Assembly: GCA_947305795.1 (NCBI GenBank) | Contig: CAMZEK010000005.1 | Location: 1-64,000, forward strand | Direction: 5' to 3' | Source of the DNA: an uncultured Bacteroidales bacterium | GTDB taxonomy: Bacteria > Bacteroidota > Bacteroidia > Bacteroidales > F082 | Length of the DNA stretch: 64,000 nucleotides | Part shown: piece after piece, positions 26,289-34,977 of the stretch | Layout: every line of letters starts with the position of its first letter | Position numbering within the stretch: the stretch's first letter is position 1 | Notes under the pieces: model-generated | What the model was told of the DNA's origin: nothing | The model's database searches: none | The model's input: the letters and a program-made list of their open reading frames with translations, nothing else | Made by a program: the position numbers and the translations under genes

Positions 26289-26425
26289 TCACAAAACCCA
26301 CAAAACATGGCAAAACCTCAAAGAAAACGTTGGCGGCTCCACAACCGTGTCGCCGCCGGGAAGCAGCTGGTTGGCGTGCTTCCCACTGCCCACAAAAGGT
26401 TTTGAGAGTTTTGCAGGTTTTGTGA
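26289..26425. repeat. 137-bp MITE-like element, copy 2 (core inverted)
   Basis: The ends match copy 1 (TCACAAAACCCACAAAAC at the left, GTTTTGCAGGTTTTGTGA at the right). The GC-rich core (GGCGGCTCCACAACCG, GCCGCCGGGAAGCAGC, GGTTGGCGTGCTTCCC) is the reverse complement of the core at 16279-16412. It begins one base after the deoC stop codon and carries no gene. Confidence 0.75.
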
Positions 26426-26441
26426 AATAAAAAACATCAAC

Positions 26442-26849
26442 ATGACTATTAAAGGAACATACAAAGGCAATCTTCGCAATGAGATGACCCACGTGCAGTC
26501 GGGCAACACCATCCTTACCGATGCACCCACCGACAACCACGGCAAAGGCGAAGCCTTCTCGCCCACCGACCTCGCCTGCGCGGCTTTGGCTGGCTGCATG
26601 ATGACCATCATGGGCATCAGCGCACAAGGCCATAAGTTCGACATCGAAGGCACCACCTACGAGGTCACCAAGACCATGGCCGCCGACCCGCGCCGCATCG
26701 GACAAATCGACCTCGTCTTCAACTTCCCCGCAAAAGAATACACCGAACAGCAGAAAGCCCTGCTTTGGGCCGCCGCCGAAAGCTGTCCTGTGGGCCGCTC
26801 GCTGCATCCTGACGTGATTGTCAACATTACCATGAACTTCCAAGCCTGA
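26442..26849 (+). CDS. OsmC family peroxide-reductase-like protein
   Basis: This 135-aa protein has the two OsmC cysteines (AALAGCMMT near residue 49 and AESCPVGRSLHP near residue 114), which in studied members reduce organic hydroperoxides. The FSPTDLACAAL stretch before the first Cys is typical. Its stop codon overlaps the start of the next gene (TGATG), so the two are translationally coupled. Confidence 0.9.
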   Translation: MTIKGTYKGNLRNEMTHVQSGNTILTDAPTDNHGKGEAFSPTDLACAALAGCMMTIMGISAQGHKFDIEGTTYEVTKTMAADPRRIGQIDLVFNFPAKEYTEQQKALLWAAAESCPVGRSLHPDVIVNITMNFQA

Positions 26850-27229
26850 TGGAATACGACATGCTGAAAGGACTCCGCCACAGCGAGCAGTTGGTGGTGG
26901 AGCATAAAGACACCGCCGCCGTTTACGGCTCGGGCGCGTTGGAGGTGTTTGCCACCCCCGCCATGATTGCCCTGATGGAGAAAACCTGTTTGGAAAGCGT
27001 CGCCGACAAAATCGGCGAAGGCAACACCACAGTGGGCATTGCGGTCAATATCAAGCACTTGAAGGCCAGCCCTGTTGGCTCGACTATCCGCTGCGAGGCT
27101 GAAATCATTGAGGTGGATCGCCGCCGTTTGGTCTTCTCGGTGAAATGCTTTGAGGGTGAGGTACTTGTCGGCGAAGGCATTCACGAACGTTTTGTCGTTG
27201 ACAGTCAAAAGTTTATGTCCAAGTTTTAA
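26849..27229 (+). CDS. hotdog-fold thioesterase, FlK-like
   Basis: This 126-aa protein resembles the fluoroacetyl-CoA thioesterase/hotdog family. It has EVFATPAMIALMEKTC (candidate Thr and Glu), then VNIKHLKASPVGS with a candidate catalytic His, and GEGIHERFVVD near the C-terminus. It probably hydrolyses a small acyl-CoA; the substrate is unknown. It overlaps the OsmC gene by one base. Confidence 0.85.
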   Translation: MEYDMLKGLRHSEQLVVEHKDTAAVYGSGALEVFATPAMIALMEKTCLESVADKIGEGNTTVGIAVNIKHLKASPVGSTIRCEAEIIEVDRRRLVFSVKCFEGEVLVGEGIHERFVVDSQKFMSKF

Positions 27230-27238
27230 ATACGGCCC

Positions 27239-27279
27239 TTCGACAAGCTCAGGGACCTTAGGTCGTTGAGCCTGTCGAA
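27239..27279. repeat. TTCGACA(A/G)GCTCA hairpin repeat
   Basis: TTCGACAAGCTCAGGGACC and the near-complement GGTCGTTGAGCCTGTCGAA are separated by 3 nt and can form a hairpin. This type of intergenic palindrome is common in bacterial genomes. It separates the thioesterase gene from the TSCPD gene. Confidence 0.75.
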
Positions 27280-27320
27280 ACGGCCAAATTTTGAATTTTG
27301 AATCTTTGAATTTTAAATCG

Positions 27321-27575
27321 ATGAGATACACCTACCGAACCCAAGGCACTTGCAGTCAAGCGATTGAGTTTGAAATCGAGGACGGCATTTTGAAAAATGT
27401 GCAGTTCTACGGCGGCTGCAACGGCAACACGCAGGGCGTCGCGACCCTCGTGGAAGGCATGAAGGCCGAGGAGGTCGTCCAAAAACTGGAAGGCATCCGC
27501 TGCGGCTTCAAAGGCACCTCCTGCCCCGACCAGTTGGCCAAGGCCATCAGGCAAGCGTTGGCACAACAAGCTTAA
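27321..27575 (+). CDS. TSCPD domain protein (TIGR03905 type)
   Basis: This 84-aa protein consists of one TSCPD domain. The family motif is present (GTSCPDQLAKAI near residue 68), along with GTCSQAIEFEI, FYGGCNGNTQGV and the second conserved Cys. The same domain occurs at the C-terminus of vitamin B12-dependent ribonucleotide reductases; the free-standing form has no proven role, and metal binding through the cysteines is plausible. The ATG at 27321 is chosen over one 30 nt upstream because it starts at the domain boundary. It overlaps the convergent cyclo-ligase gene by 4 bp. Confidence 0.85.
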   Translation: MRYTYRTQGTCSQAIEFEIEDGILKNVQFYGGCNGNTQGVATLVEGMKAEEVVQKLEGIRCGFKGTSCPDQLAKAIRQALAQQA

Positions 27576-28096
27576 AGCGAAATCACCTCGTCCATTCGAA
27601 TATCGAACGGCTCGGCAGGGACTTCGTCAACCAACTGGAAATCAAAACAAATGCCGATGCGCTTCACGTCCAAATGCTGGCTGAGAAAACGGTCGTAATA
27701 ACCCTTTCCCCTGCCAAGACGGTTGCCCTTGCGGTCGAAGGCCACACCTGGCACGATGATGAGGTCGAAATCACCCTTGTAAGGTTCGTTTTGCGGTTCA
27801 AGAATGTTGAAATCGCCCACGGCAAAATCGGTGTCGCGGGCATATTCCACAGGGATGATGTCATCGCCGACCACCGTTGGCAGAATGATTTTCTTGCGTA
27901 AGTGCCACTTTTCGAGGAAAGCAAGCGTCTGGACCTCATCGGGCAAGGCATTGTAAAGCATCACCCGCTCCGCCTTCACAAAATCAGGATGTTGTTCCAG
28001 CTTAGCCAGAATCTTCTCCGATTGCTCAAGTAGCTGTTCTTTAGTGTGTTGCTTCTTCAACGCCTTGATATGGGCACGCAGATCCTTCTTTTCCAT
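27572..28096 (-). CDS. 5-formyltetrahydrofolate cyclo-ligase
   Basis: This 174-aa enzyme converts 5-formyl-THF to 5,10-methenyl-THF using ATP. It has the N-terminal basic helix, YNALPDEVQT, the FDLIIVPGVAFDRKGNRLGRGKGYYDRFL signature (shown by its GRGKGYYDR core), and IGICFDFQLVDEVP. Length is typical. It is convergent with the TSCPD gene and divergent from the GH16 gene. Confidence 0.95.
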   Translation of the reverse strand: MEKKDLRAHIKALKKQHTKEQLLEQSEKILAKLEQHPDFVKAERVMLYNALPDEVQTLAFLEKWHLRKKIILPTVVGDDIIPVEYARDTDFAVGDFNILEPQNEPYKGDFDLIIVPGVAFDRKGNRLGRGKGYYDRFLSQHLDVKRIGICFDFQLVDEVPAEPFDIRMDEVISL

Positions 28097-28113
28097 GGTT
28101 TCAAATTTTTCGA

Positions 28114-28121
28114 CAAAAATA
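28114..28121 (-). promoter_or_regulatory. -7 promoter box for the cyclo-ligase gene
   Basis: On the minus strand this reads TATTTTTG, 17 nt before the ATG at 28096. Confidence 0.5.
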
Positions 28122-28160
28122 GGAAAAATCCGTATTTTTACACCCTAATTTCGGAACCTT

Positions 28161-29678
28161 ATGAAACGATTGCTCTTTATCTACTTGATTCTCATCGGTT
28201 TTTTTCTTCAGATTCCCGCCCAGGAACACCGTCGCTATGCCTTGATTTGGAGTGAGGAATTCAATTCCGGCACTTTGAACAAGGAGGTTTGGTCAAAGAT
28301 TTGGCGCCATAACTCGGATTGGGCCATCCACCTGAGTTCACATGACTCATTATATGCCTTCGAGGATGGCGACCTTGTACTCCGAGGCATAGCCAACGAC
28401 TTCCTGTCCAACGACACTGCCGCTTTCCTGACAGGCGGCATTTGGACCAAAAACAAGAAATCGTTCGGTTTTGGAAGAATCGAGATAAGGGCGAAATTCG
28501 ACGTGGCGCAAGGTTTTTGGCCCGCCATTTGGATGCTGCCACAGTCCATACAAGCACTACAATGGCCCTATGGTGGCGAAATTGACATCATGGAGCATTT
28601 TAGGAGCAATCCCTTTGTAAATCAAACGATTCACAGCAACTACACCTACCATCTCGGTAAACGCACCCGTCCCCCGCAAGTTGCTTATCCTGCTTACAAC
28701 GAAGGGCAATACAACACTTACGGGGTAGAGCGTTTTCAAGATAGTTTGGTGTTTTCTGTCAACGGGAAGCGGACGTTTTGCTACCCACGCTACCGTGAAG
28801 GCGAAGACGGACAATTCCCCTTCAGTAACTACAGTTACTACCTGATTCTCGATGCGCAATTGGGCCGCGACAATTCGCCTTACATCGACACCGCCAAGCT
28901 GCCTGTCGCGCTTCGGGTGGATTACGTGCGCTACTACGAACTCGACACAAAGACGGACATTATCCCAGAACCAAAAGATTTTCAATCACTTAGCAAGAGA
29001 AGATTCAAGTTAAAAAGAGTAAAAATAGACTCAAGAACCGTTTTCGAGAACCCCGATGAATACCATCTTGTCATAAAGCGAGGCAAAGTCACCATCGCGG
29101 GCAATACGACTTGGGCGAAAAGTACCCTCGCCCAACTGACCGACGAGGACGGCAAGGTGCCCGAGGTGGAAATCCACGACTGGGCGGCTTGTCCATATCG
29201 CGGAATTGCAATCCGTCCCAAAAGCTACCCTGCGTCAGTCGAAGAGTTGACGGAACTGCTTGATTTGATGGCTTTTTACAAGTTGAATTGTCTCCAATGG
29301 GACGCGGAAAGCAATTTTTCCAAGGAAGTAGCAAACACCATGAGGGAACTTGCCCGCAATCGAGGCATCACGATGTTTGCCAGCCTTAGCGATTTAGATT
29401 TCTTTGAATGTACTGAAACACAAGCCCTTCCGCTTCCAATTCGGATTTTCCTCCACACTGCGGCGACCCAAGGTGGCTTGCTCGGTTTGAGCCAAAACGA
29501 AATGACGGAGGCAGTGATGGCACTTTCCGAACGCTATTGGCGCGGCGACGATGCAGACGTAACGGAAAACGAGGACAAGATTCCCGATTCGTTGACGACG
29601 GTAGGTTCAAAGTTGGCCAACTTCGAGGAGAAAATGGCCTTGCACCGCGCCCGTTTCCACAAAGACAAGATGCGATAG
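28161..29678 (+). CDS. secreted GH16 glucanase-like protein with a GH20 remnant
   Basis: This 505-aa protein has a signal peptide (MKRLLFIYLILIGFFLQIPAQ). Residues about 27-265 form a GH16 domain of the laminarinase/lichenase type, with the catalytic motif EIDIMEH (nucleophile Glu140, acid/base Glu145). Residues about 280-400 resemble the N-terminal part of a GH20 beta-hexosaminidase (GKVTIAGNTTWAKSTLAQL, VPEVEIHDWAACPYRGIAI, ELTELLDLMAFYKLNCLQW). The end resembles a GH20 C-terminus (MALSERYWRG, NFEEKMALHRARF). The GH20 catalytic Asp-Glu pair and most of the barrel are missing. Activity is therefore expected only from GH16, probably on a beta-glucan. Confidence 0.85.
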   Translation: MKRLLFIYLILIGFFLQIPAQEHRRYALIWSEEFNSGTLNKEVWSKIWRHNSDWAIHLSSHDSLYAFEDGDLVLRGIANDFLSNDTAAFLTGGIWTKNKKSFGFGRIEIRAKFDVAQGFWPAIWMLPQSIQALQWPYGGEIDIMEHFRSNPFVNQTIHSNYTYHLGKRTRPPQVAYPAYNEGQYNTYGVERFQDSLVFSVNGKRTFCYPRYREGEDGQFPFSNYSYYLILDAQLGRDNSPYIDTAKLPVALRVDYVRYYELDTKTDIIPEPKDFQSLSKRRFKLKRVKIDSRTVFENPDEYHLVIKRGKVTIAGNTTWAKSTLAQLTDEDGKVPEVEIHDWAACPYRGIAIRPKSYPASVEELTELLDLMAFYKLNCLQWDAESNFSKEVANTMRELARNRGITMFASLSDLDFFECTETQALPLPIRIFLHTAATQGGLLGLSQNEMTEAVMALSERYWRGDDADVTENEDKIPDSLTTVGSKLANFEEKMALHRARFHKDKMR

Positions 29679-29719
29679 ACAGCTCATTTGCGAATCAGCT
29701 ATGGCATCAGCAAGCAGAC

Positions 29720-32683
29720 TTAGAGCTTACGTGCGATTTCCTTCTCGGTATAGCCTTCGATGATGTCGCCGACCTTGATGTCGTTGAAGTTCTCGATGTT
29801 GAGGCCGCAGTCCATGCCGGCGCTGACTTCCTTCACGTCGTCCTTGTAACGCTTCAGGGAGCCGAGGTTGCCCGTGTAAATCACGATACCGTCGCGGATG
29901 AGGCGGATCTTCGTGTTGCGGGTAATCTTGCCATCCAAAACCATGCAACCAGCGATGGTACCGACCTTGCTGATCTTGAAGGTCTCGCGGATTTCGAGGT
30001 TGCAAGTGACCACTTCCTCGATTTCGGGAGCCAACATGCCTTCGATGGCTGCCTTGATCTCCTCGATTGCCGTGTAGATGATGGAATACAGACGGATGTC
30101 AATCTTCTCATTATCAGCCATCTTACGAGCCTGTGCCGTAGGACGCACATTGAAGCCCACGATGACGGCATTGGAGGCCGAAGCCAGCATGATGTCGGAC
30201 TCGCTGATGGCACCCACCGACTTGTGGATGACATTGACCTGCACCTCCTCGGTGGAGAGCTTCAGCAAGCTGTCGGCCAAAGCCTCGACGGAACCGTCCA
30301 CATCAGCCTTGACGATGATGTTGAGTTCCTTGAAGTCACCGATGGCGATACGACGTCCGATTTCGTCCAAGGTGATGTGCGGGCTGGTGCGACGGGTCTG
30401 TTCACGTTGCAGCTGTTCACGACGGTTGGCGATGGCTTTCACTTCGCGCTCGTCGGTCATCACATTGAAAGCGTCGCCAGGCATAGGTGCACCGTTCAAG
30501 CCGAGCAACAGCACAGGTGTTGAAGGACCAGCCTCTTTCACTTGTTTGTTATGGTCGTCGAACATGGCCTTCACCTTGCCGTAAGTGGTTCCAGCCAACA
30601 CCATGTCGCCTACACGCAGCGTACCGTTCTGCACCAAAATCTTGGCCACATAACCACGGCCTTTGTCCAAAGCCGACTCAATGATGGTACCCTTAGCCAG
30701 ACGTTTGGGATTGGCTCTCAAATCAAGGAACTCAGCCTCCAGCAACACCTTTTCGAGCAAGGCATCGACATTGGTACCGATTTTGGCTGCGATTTCCTGT
30801 TCCTGATACTTTCCGCCCCAGCTCTCAACGAGGATGTTCATCTTGGCCAACTGCTCGCGAATACGGTCAGGTTGGGACGTAGGCTTATCTATCTTGTTCA
30901 AAGCGAAGACGATAGGAACGCCAGCCGCCTGCGCGTGGTTGATGGCCTCAACGGTCTGCGGCATCACATTGTCGTCAGTAGCGATGACGATGATAGCCAC
31001 GTCCGTAATCTTGGCACCACGGGCACGCATGGCAGTAAATGCCTCGTGACCGGGGGTGTCCAAGAAGGTGATTTTCCTTCCGCTCTCGGTGGTGACTTCG
31101 TATGCACCAATATGCTGTGTGATACCGCCAGCCTCGCCAGCCACCACATTGGTATTACGGATGTAGTCCAACAATTTGGTCTTACCATGGTCGACGTGAC
31201 CCATGACGGTGACGACAGGCGCACGCGGCACGAGGTCTTCCTCACGGTCTTTCTCTTCCGTCTCGGCGATGGCTTCCTGCACATCGGCACTGACGAAGTC
31301 GATTTGGTAACCAAACTCCTCAGCCACCACAGTAAGAGCTTCAGCATCAAGACGTTGGTTGATGGAAACGGGCATACCAAGGCTCATGCAGGTGCCGATA
31401 ACCTTAACGACAGGCACATTCATCATGGTTGCCAATTCGTTGGCCGTCACAAACTCAGTGACTTTCAGCACCTTCTTCTCCTCTTCCTGTCGGATCATCT
31501 CTTCCATCAGGTTGCCCGCCACATGTTGACGTTTCTCACGGCGGTGCTTTGATGTCTTGGATTTGCCCATCGGCGACAAGCGCGCCAAGGTGTCCTTGAT
31601 TTGCTTCGAGATTTCCTCTTCGCTCAGCTCCTCCTTCTCCTCACGTCTCAGCTGTCTGTTTCTGTCTTTCTTATTCAGCGGTTTGCCTCCGTCGCGCTGG
31701 TTCTTCTTCGAAGAATCGTTGTTTTGTTGCTTGGAGCCTTGGCCTTTATTGGATTTTCCGCCCTCAGCCTTATTCCCGCTTTCCGACTTCTTGTTGCCTC
31801 CGGCATTGACATTCGGACCTGTCGGGTTCTCCGACGAGCCTTCAGGCTTGCCCGTGATGCGCTTACGTTTCTTCTTGCGTTCGGAGGTTCCGGGCTTACC
31901 GTGTTTCTTTTCGTCAGGCAACTCAATCTTATCCAAGATTTTAGGTCCTTCCAGCTTCTGCACTTCGACCTTGATGAACTTGGGTTCAGCGGGTGCAGGT
32001 TGTTGCGGAACAGACTGTTGCGGAGCAGGCTGATTGGCTGTTACATCAGCCTTCTCCTCTTTCTTAGGCTTGGCTTGTTGCTGCTTGGCCTGCTGTTGCT
32101 TGTCATTATTGTCGGCCTTTGGCTCCTTTTTGGTTTTTTCTTTGGCTTTATCCTTCTTGGGATTGAGGCTGTCCAAGTCGATTTTGCCTAACACCTTGAT
32201 GGAGGCACTGGCAGGTTTCTCCTCGGCTCCAGCCATTTGTTGGGATTTTTCAGCCTCTTCTGTTGGCGTTTGGACTGGCGTGGATTCCGTCTTCTCTTCC
32301 GACAAATCCGTTGGTTTTGTTTCTTCGGTATTCTTGGATTGCTTTGAAGCGCGTTTCGCCGGTGTTATGGTGTTCGTTCTGATGAACACCTCTTCATGTT
32401 CCTCTTCCTCATCGACTTTCTGCGGTTGCATTGCCGAATCAACGGAAACAGTACCACCCTTATAAGAAATGCTGCCCAGTTTCTTGGCCTCATTCTTCAC
32501 TTCCTTTTCGCCCTGATACTCTTTCACGAGCAGTTCATACATCTCTGCCGTGAGCTTCGCGTTCGGCGACGAGTCCACCTGGAATCCCTTCTTGCCAAGA
32601 AATTCCCGGATAGTCGTCACGCCGACGTTGAATTCTTTTGCCGCTTTCGACAATCGAATGGTGAAATTTGTTTCTTCGGACAT
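29720..32683 (-). CDS. infB: translation initiation factor IF-2
   Basis: This 987-aa GTPase brings initiator tRNA to the ribosome. A small N-terminal domain ([22 protein letters not shown]) is followed by a long Lys/Glu/Gln-rich low-complexity region to about residue 390, then the IF2_N element and the G domain with [11 protein letters not shown] (about residue 493), DTPGHEAF and NKIDKP. The C-terminal domains follow (GVVTC-type beta-barrel, [15 protein letters not shown]). It is the last gene of the conserved rimP-nusA-infB unit. Confidence 0.97.
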   Translation of the reverse strand: MSEETNFTIRLSKAAKEFNVGVTTIREFLGKKGFQVDSSPNAKLTAEMYELLVKEYQGEKEVKNEAKKLGSISYKGGTVSVDSAMQPQKVDEEEEHEEVFIRTNTITPAKRASKQSKNTEETKPTDLSEEKTESTPVQTPTEEAEKSQQMAGAEEKPASASIKVLGKIDLDSLNPKKDKAKEKTKKEPKADNNDKQQQAKQQQAKPKKEEKADVTANQPAPQQSVPQQPAPAEPKFIKVEVQKLEGPKILDKIELPDEKKHGKPGTSERKKKRKRITGKPEGSSENPTGPNVNAGGNKKSESGNKAEGGKSNKGQGSKQQNNDSSKKNQRDGGKPLNKKDRNRQLRREEKEELSEEEISKQIKDTLARLSPMGKSKTSKHRREKRQHVAGNLMEEMIRQEEEKKVLKVTEFVTANELATMMNVPVVKVIGTCMSLGMPVSINQRLDAEALTVVAEEFGYQIDFVSADVQEAIAETEEKDREEDLVPRAPVVTVMGHVDHGKTKLLDYIRNTNVVAGEAGGITQHIGAYEVTTESGRKITFLDTPGHEAFTAMRARGAKITDVAIIVIATDDNVMPQTVEAINHAQAAGVPIVFALNKIDKPTSQPDRIREQLAKMNILVESWGGKYQEQEIAAKIGTNVDALLEKVLLEAEFLDLRANPKRLAKGTIIESALDKGRGYVAKILVQNGTLRVGDMVLAGTTYGKVKAMFDDHNKQVKEAGPSTPVLLLGLNGAPMPGDAFNVMTDEREVKAIANRREQLQREQTRRTSPHITLDEIGRRIAIGDFKELNIIVKADVDGSVEALADSLLKLSTEEVQVNVIHKSVGAISESDIMLASASNAVIVGFNVRPTAQARKMADNEKIDIRLYSIIYTAIEEIKAAIEGMLAPEIEEVVTCNLEIRETFKISKVGTIAGCMVLDGKITRNTKIRLIRDGIVIYTGNLGSLKRYKDDVKEVSAGMDCGLNIENFNDIKVGDIIEGYTEKEIARKL

Positions 32684-32730
32684 AGTTTCTCTTTTGTTTC
32701 TCGTTTTATTATTCTTTCAATGCCTTGGCA

Positions 32731-33990
32731 TCATTCGGCATCGGCTTCAAATTCGGCTTTAAGTACACGGAACACTTCCTTGACGGTTTCTATCTCAAGA
32801 TCGGCGCGTTTGGCCACGTCTTCAGGCGTATGTGCCAGCACGTCCTTGGCCGTATCACAGCCCATGCGGACGAGTGCGTCGATAACCCACTGGTCGATTT
32901 CGTCAGAGAATTCTTGCAAGTCAACGTCTTCCTCGGTGTTATTGGCTTCGCTGTTGCGATAGACGTCAATCTCATAGCCTGTCAATTTGCCAGCCAGCTT
33001 GATGTTGTAGCCACCTTTACCGATGGCGAGGCTGATTTGGTCGTTTTCCATGTAAACGTTGGCCATGGTTCCGTCTTCGCTGAGGACGATGTTGGTGATT
33101 TTGGCTGGGCTGAGGGCACGAGAGATGAACAACGACGGGTTGGTGGTGTAGTTGATGACGTCGATGTTCTCGTTACGCAGCTCGCGGACGATGCCGTGGA
33201 TGCGCGATCCTTTCATACCCACGCAGGCTCCCACGGGGTCGATGCGGTCATCGTAACTTTCGACAGCGATTTTGGCCCTCTGTCCAGGTTCGCGGACAAT
33301 CTTCTTCACGGTGATGAGACCGTCATAAATCTCAGGAACTTCGGCTTCGAGCAAACGCTGCAGGAATACCTCGGAGGTGCGCGAAAGCGTGACCACCGGT
33401 GAACCGTTGATGCTCTCCACACTCTTCACGATGGCACGGACGGTGTCGCCCTTCTTGAAGATGTCGTTGGGAATCTGCTCACTCTTGGGCAGCGACAATT
33501 CAATGCCTTCGTCATCCACCACCACGGTCTCGCGTTTCCACGAATGAACCACCTCGGTAGTGATGATTTCACCCACCTTGGCTTTGTATTTCTGGAAAAT
33601 GCTTTCCTTCTCATACTCAGCCACTTTGGTCTGCAGGTTTTGGCGCAAGGCCAAAATGTCGCGGCGACCGAAGCTCTCGATGCGCAACACCTCACTCACG
33701 TCGTCACCGACCTCGAAGTCGGGCTCAATCTTGATGGCATCCGACAGCTTGATTTCGCGTGCGGGGTCGTTCAACTCATCGTCTTCCACAACGGTGCGGT
33801 TGTGGTAAATCTCGAAATCGCCCTTGTCGACATTCACGATGATGTCGATAAAGTCCTCAGTGTCAGTCTCGAACTTCTTGTTCAACATGCCTCTGAAAAC
33901 GTCTTCGATGATACGCATCATGGCCTCGCGGTCGATGTTCTTGAATTCCTTGAATTCGGAAAATGTTTCTACTAATTTGTAATTATCCAT
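32731..33990 (-). CDS. nusA: transcription termination/antitermination protein NusA
   Basis: This 419-aa protein binds RNA polymerase and nascent RNA. The N-terminal domain is followed by S1 (GDTVRAIVKSVE region) and two KH domains (DPVGACVGMKGSRIHGIVRELRNE shortened to its GMKGSRI core, then LAIGKGGYNIKLA). The C-terminal acidic extension has a helix-hairpin-helix-like segment (DALVRMGCDTAKDVLAHTPEDVAKRA). It lies between rimP and infB with short gaps, the standard order. Confidence 0.96.
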   Translation of the reverse strand: MDNYKLVETFSEFKEFKNIDREAMMRIIEDVFRGMLNKKFETDTEDFIDIIVNVDKGDFEIYHNRTVVEDDELNDPAREIKLSDAIKIEPDFEVGDDVSEVLRIESFGRRDILALRQNLQTKVAEYEKESIFQKYKAKVGEIITTEVVHSWKRETVVVDDEGIELSLPKSEQIPNDIFKKGDTVRAIVKSVESINGSPVVTLSRTSEVFLQRLLEAEVPEIYDGLITVKKIVREPGQRAKIAVESYDDRIDPVGACVGMKGSRIHGIVRELRNENIDVINYTTNPSLFISRALSPAKITNIVLSEDGTMANVYMENDQISLAIGKGGYNIKLAGKLTGYEIDVYRNSEANNTEEDVDLQEFSDEIDQWVIDALVRMGCDTAKDVLAHTPEDVAKRADLEIETVKEVFRVLKAEFEADAE

Positions 33991-34041
33991 TGTATATTAG
34001 TTATTTAAAATTTCAAATTTAAAGATTTAAAATTCAATTGT

Positions 34042-34497
34042 TTAGAATATGATTGCTGGTTTCACCTCAGCTTTTTTGCGTTCGATAACTATATTGGCAG
34101 GTTCTTCGACAGGTTTCTTCTTCGAGGTTTTCTTGGGTGCAGGGGCAATTTCCACCTTTTCGGCATCGAAACTCACGAGCTTGCCTTGCAGCCTGCCCAT
34201 TTCTTTCGTCTTCACGTCCACGTCCTTACCCACATACTTCTGAAGCTGACGGTCCATCTTGAGCGCGCCGCTGAGACCCCATGAGAGCACGCTGAGTTCG
34301 AAGTCCTCCACGTCGCGGTCGAGCTTGCCTTCGATGAAGCGGCTGATTTCCACACAGTTGTCGATATTGATGGCCGTGTCGGAATCCACATAGACCTCAA
34401 TCACGTTGTTCGGTTTCACCTTCACTTCCACAAGGAAGCGGTCGCTACCCGCGAGGGCTTCTTCGCACAGGGTTGCAATTTGTTCTTTTGTTATCAT
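34042..34497 (-). CDS. rimP: ribosome maturation factor RimP
   Basis: This 151-aa protein assists 30S subunit assembly. It shows RFLVEVKVKPNNVIEVYVDSD and IDNCVEISRFIEGKLDRDVEDFELSVLS, the family core, followed by a Lys-rich C-terminal extension (PAPKKTSKKKP). I prefer the ATG at 34497, because the protein then starts MITKEQIATLCEE like its relatives. An in-frame ATG at 34530 would add 11 residues and is the alternative. The serine-glycine-leucine-rich position where other families have GxxxP reads LSWGLSGALK. It is the first gene of the nusA-infB operon. Confidence 0.9.
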   Translation of the reverse strand: MITKEQIATLCEEALAGSDRFLVEVKVKPNNVIEVYVDSDTAINIDNCVEISRFIEGKLDRDVEDFELSVLSWGLSGALKMDRQLQKYVGKDVDVKTKEMGRLQGKLVSFDAEKVEIAPAPKKTSKKKPVEEPANIVIERKKAEVKPAIIF

Positions 34498-34550
34498 CTC
34501 AAGACTCTCAATTTCAAGTTCTTCTATCATTGCTTGAAGGTAGGAGACTT

Positions 34551-34587
34551 ATAATAAAAAGACCTGTTACTCAAAGTAGCAGGTCTT
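34551..34587 (-). terminator. intrinsic terminator after tRNA-Gln
   Basis: On the minus strand AAGACCTGCTAC, a short loop and GTAACAGGTCTT (one mismatch) are followed by TTTTTATTAT. It lies 18 nt past the tRNA and ends just before rimP. Confidence 0.8.
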
Positions 34588-34604
34588 CCATCTTCCACCT
34601 CAAG

Positions 34605-34675
34605 TTGTCGAGCAAGGATTCGAACCTTGACAGGCAGAACCAAAATCTGCAGTGCTGCCATTACACCACTCGACA
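34605..34675 (-). tRNA. tRNA-Gln (anticodon UUG)
   Basis: The acceptor arms TGTCGAG and CTCGACA pair over 7 bp. The anticodon stem-loop is GCAGA-TTTTGGT-TCTGC with TTG at positions 34-36, and the T arm is present (AGGTTCGAATCCT). The D arm has the GG..A pattern. The CCA end is not encoded. Length is 71 nt including the discriminator A. Confidence 0.95.
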
Positions 34676-34698
34676 TCATCCGTTTCCGAATGCGGCTG

Positions 34699-34728
34699 CA
34701 AAAGTACAACTAATTTTGTTACGCGCAA
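34699..34728 (-). promoter_or_regulatory. tRNA-Gln promoter
   Basis: The minus strand reads TTG, 19 nt, then TACTTTTG, the full Bacteroidota primary-sigma pattern. The expected start point is about 15 nt before the mature tRNA. Confidence 0.75.
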
Positions 34729-34947
34729 GCATTTTTCTCTATTTTTTTCAAAAAAAGTCCTTCGACACCGAAAAAACTTGTATTTGTTTGTTATTATACT
34801 GAGAAACTAATACTGCACCAAAGCCTTTTTCAGACTCTCTCGGACAGATGGTACTCCCCTGTCGATGGAGCTTTAGGGACGGCAGGTGATGCGCGACCGT
34901 GTGGCATTACATTTCCATGCAGCGTATTAGTTATTGTGATTTTTTTG
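34729..34947. other. intergenic stretch without a recognisable gene
   Basis: The span between the tRNA promoter and the first island gene holds no convincing reading frame. A GC-richer patch at about 34850-34920 (CTGTCGATGGAGCTTTAGGGACGGCAGG in parts) could be structured, but no known RNA is recognised. Confidence 0.4.
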
Positions 34948-34955
34948 TATTTTTG
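34948..34955 (+). promoter_or_regulatory. -7 promoter box for the first DUF1016 gene
   Basis: TATTTTTG lies 22 nt before the ATG at 34978. Unlike three other island promoters it has no GCGAAA/TTTCGC repeat upstream. Confidence 0.5.
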
Positions 34956-34977
34956 CGATTCACAAAAGAATGGAAAC

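Noticed and set aside
34850..34925. Possible structured RNA upstream of the island
   Set aside because: No known RNA family pattern, terminator or promoter could be assigned to it.
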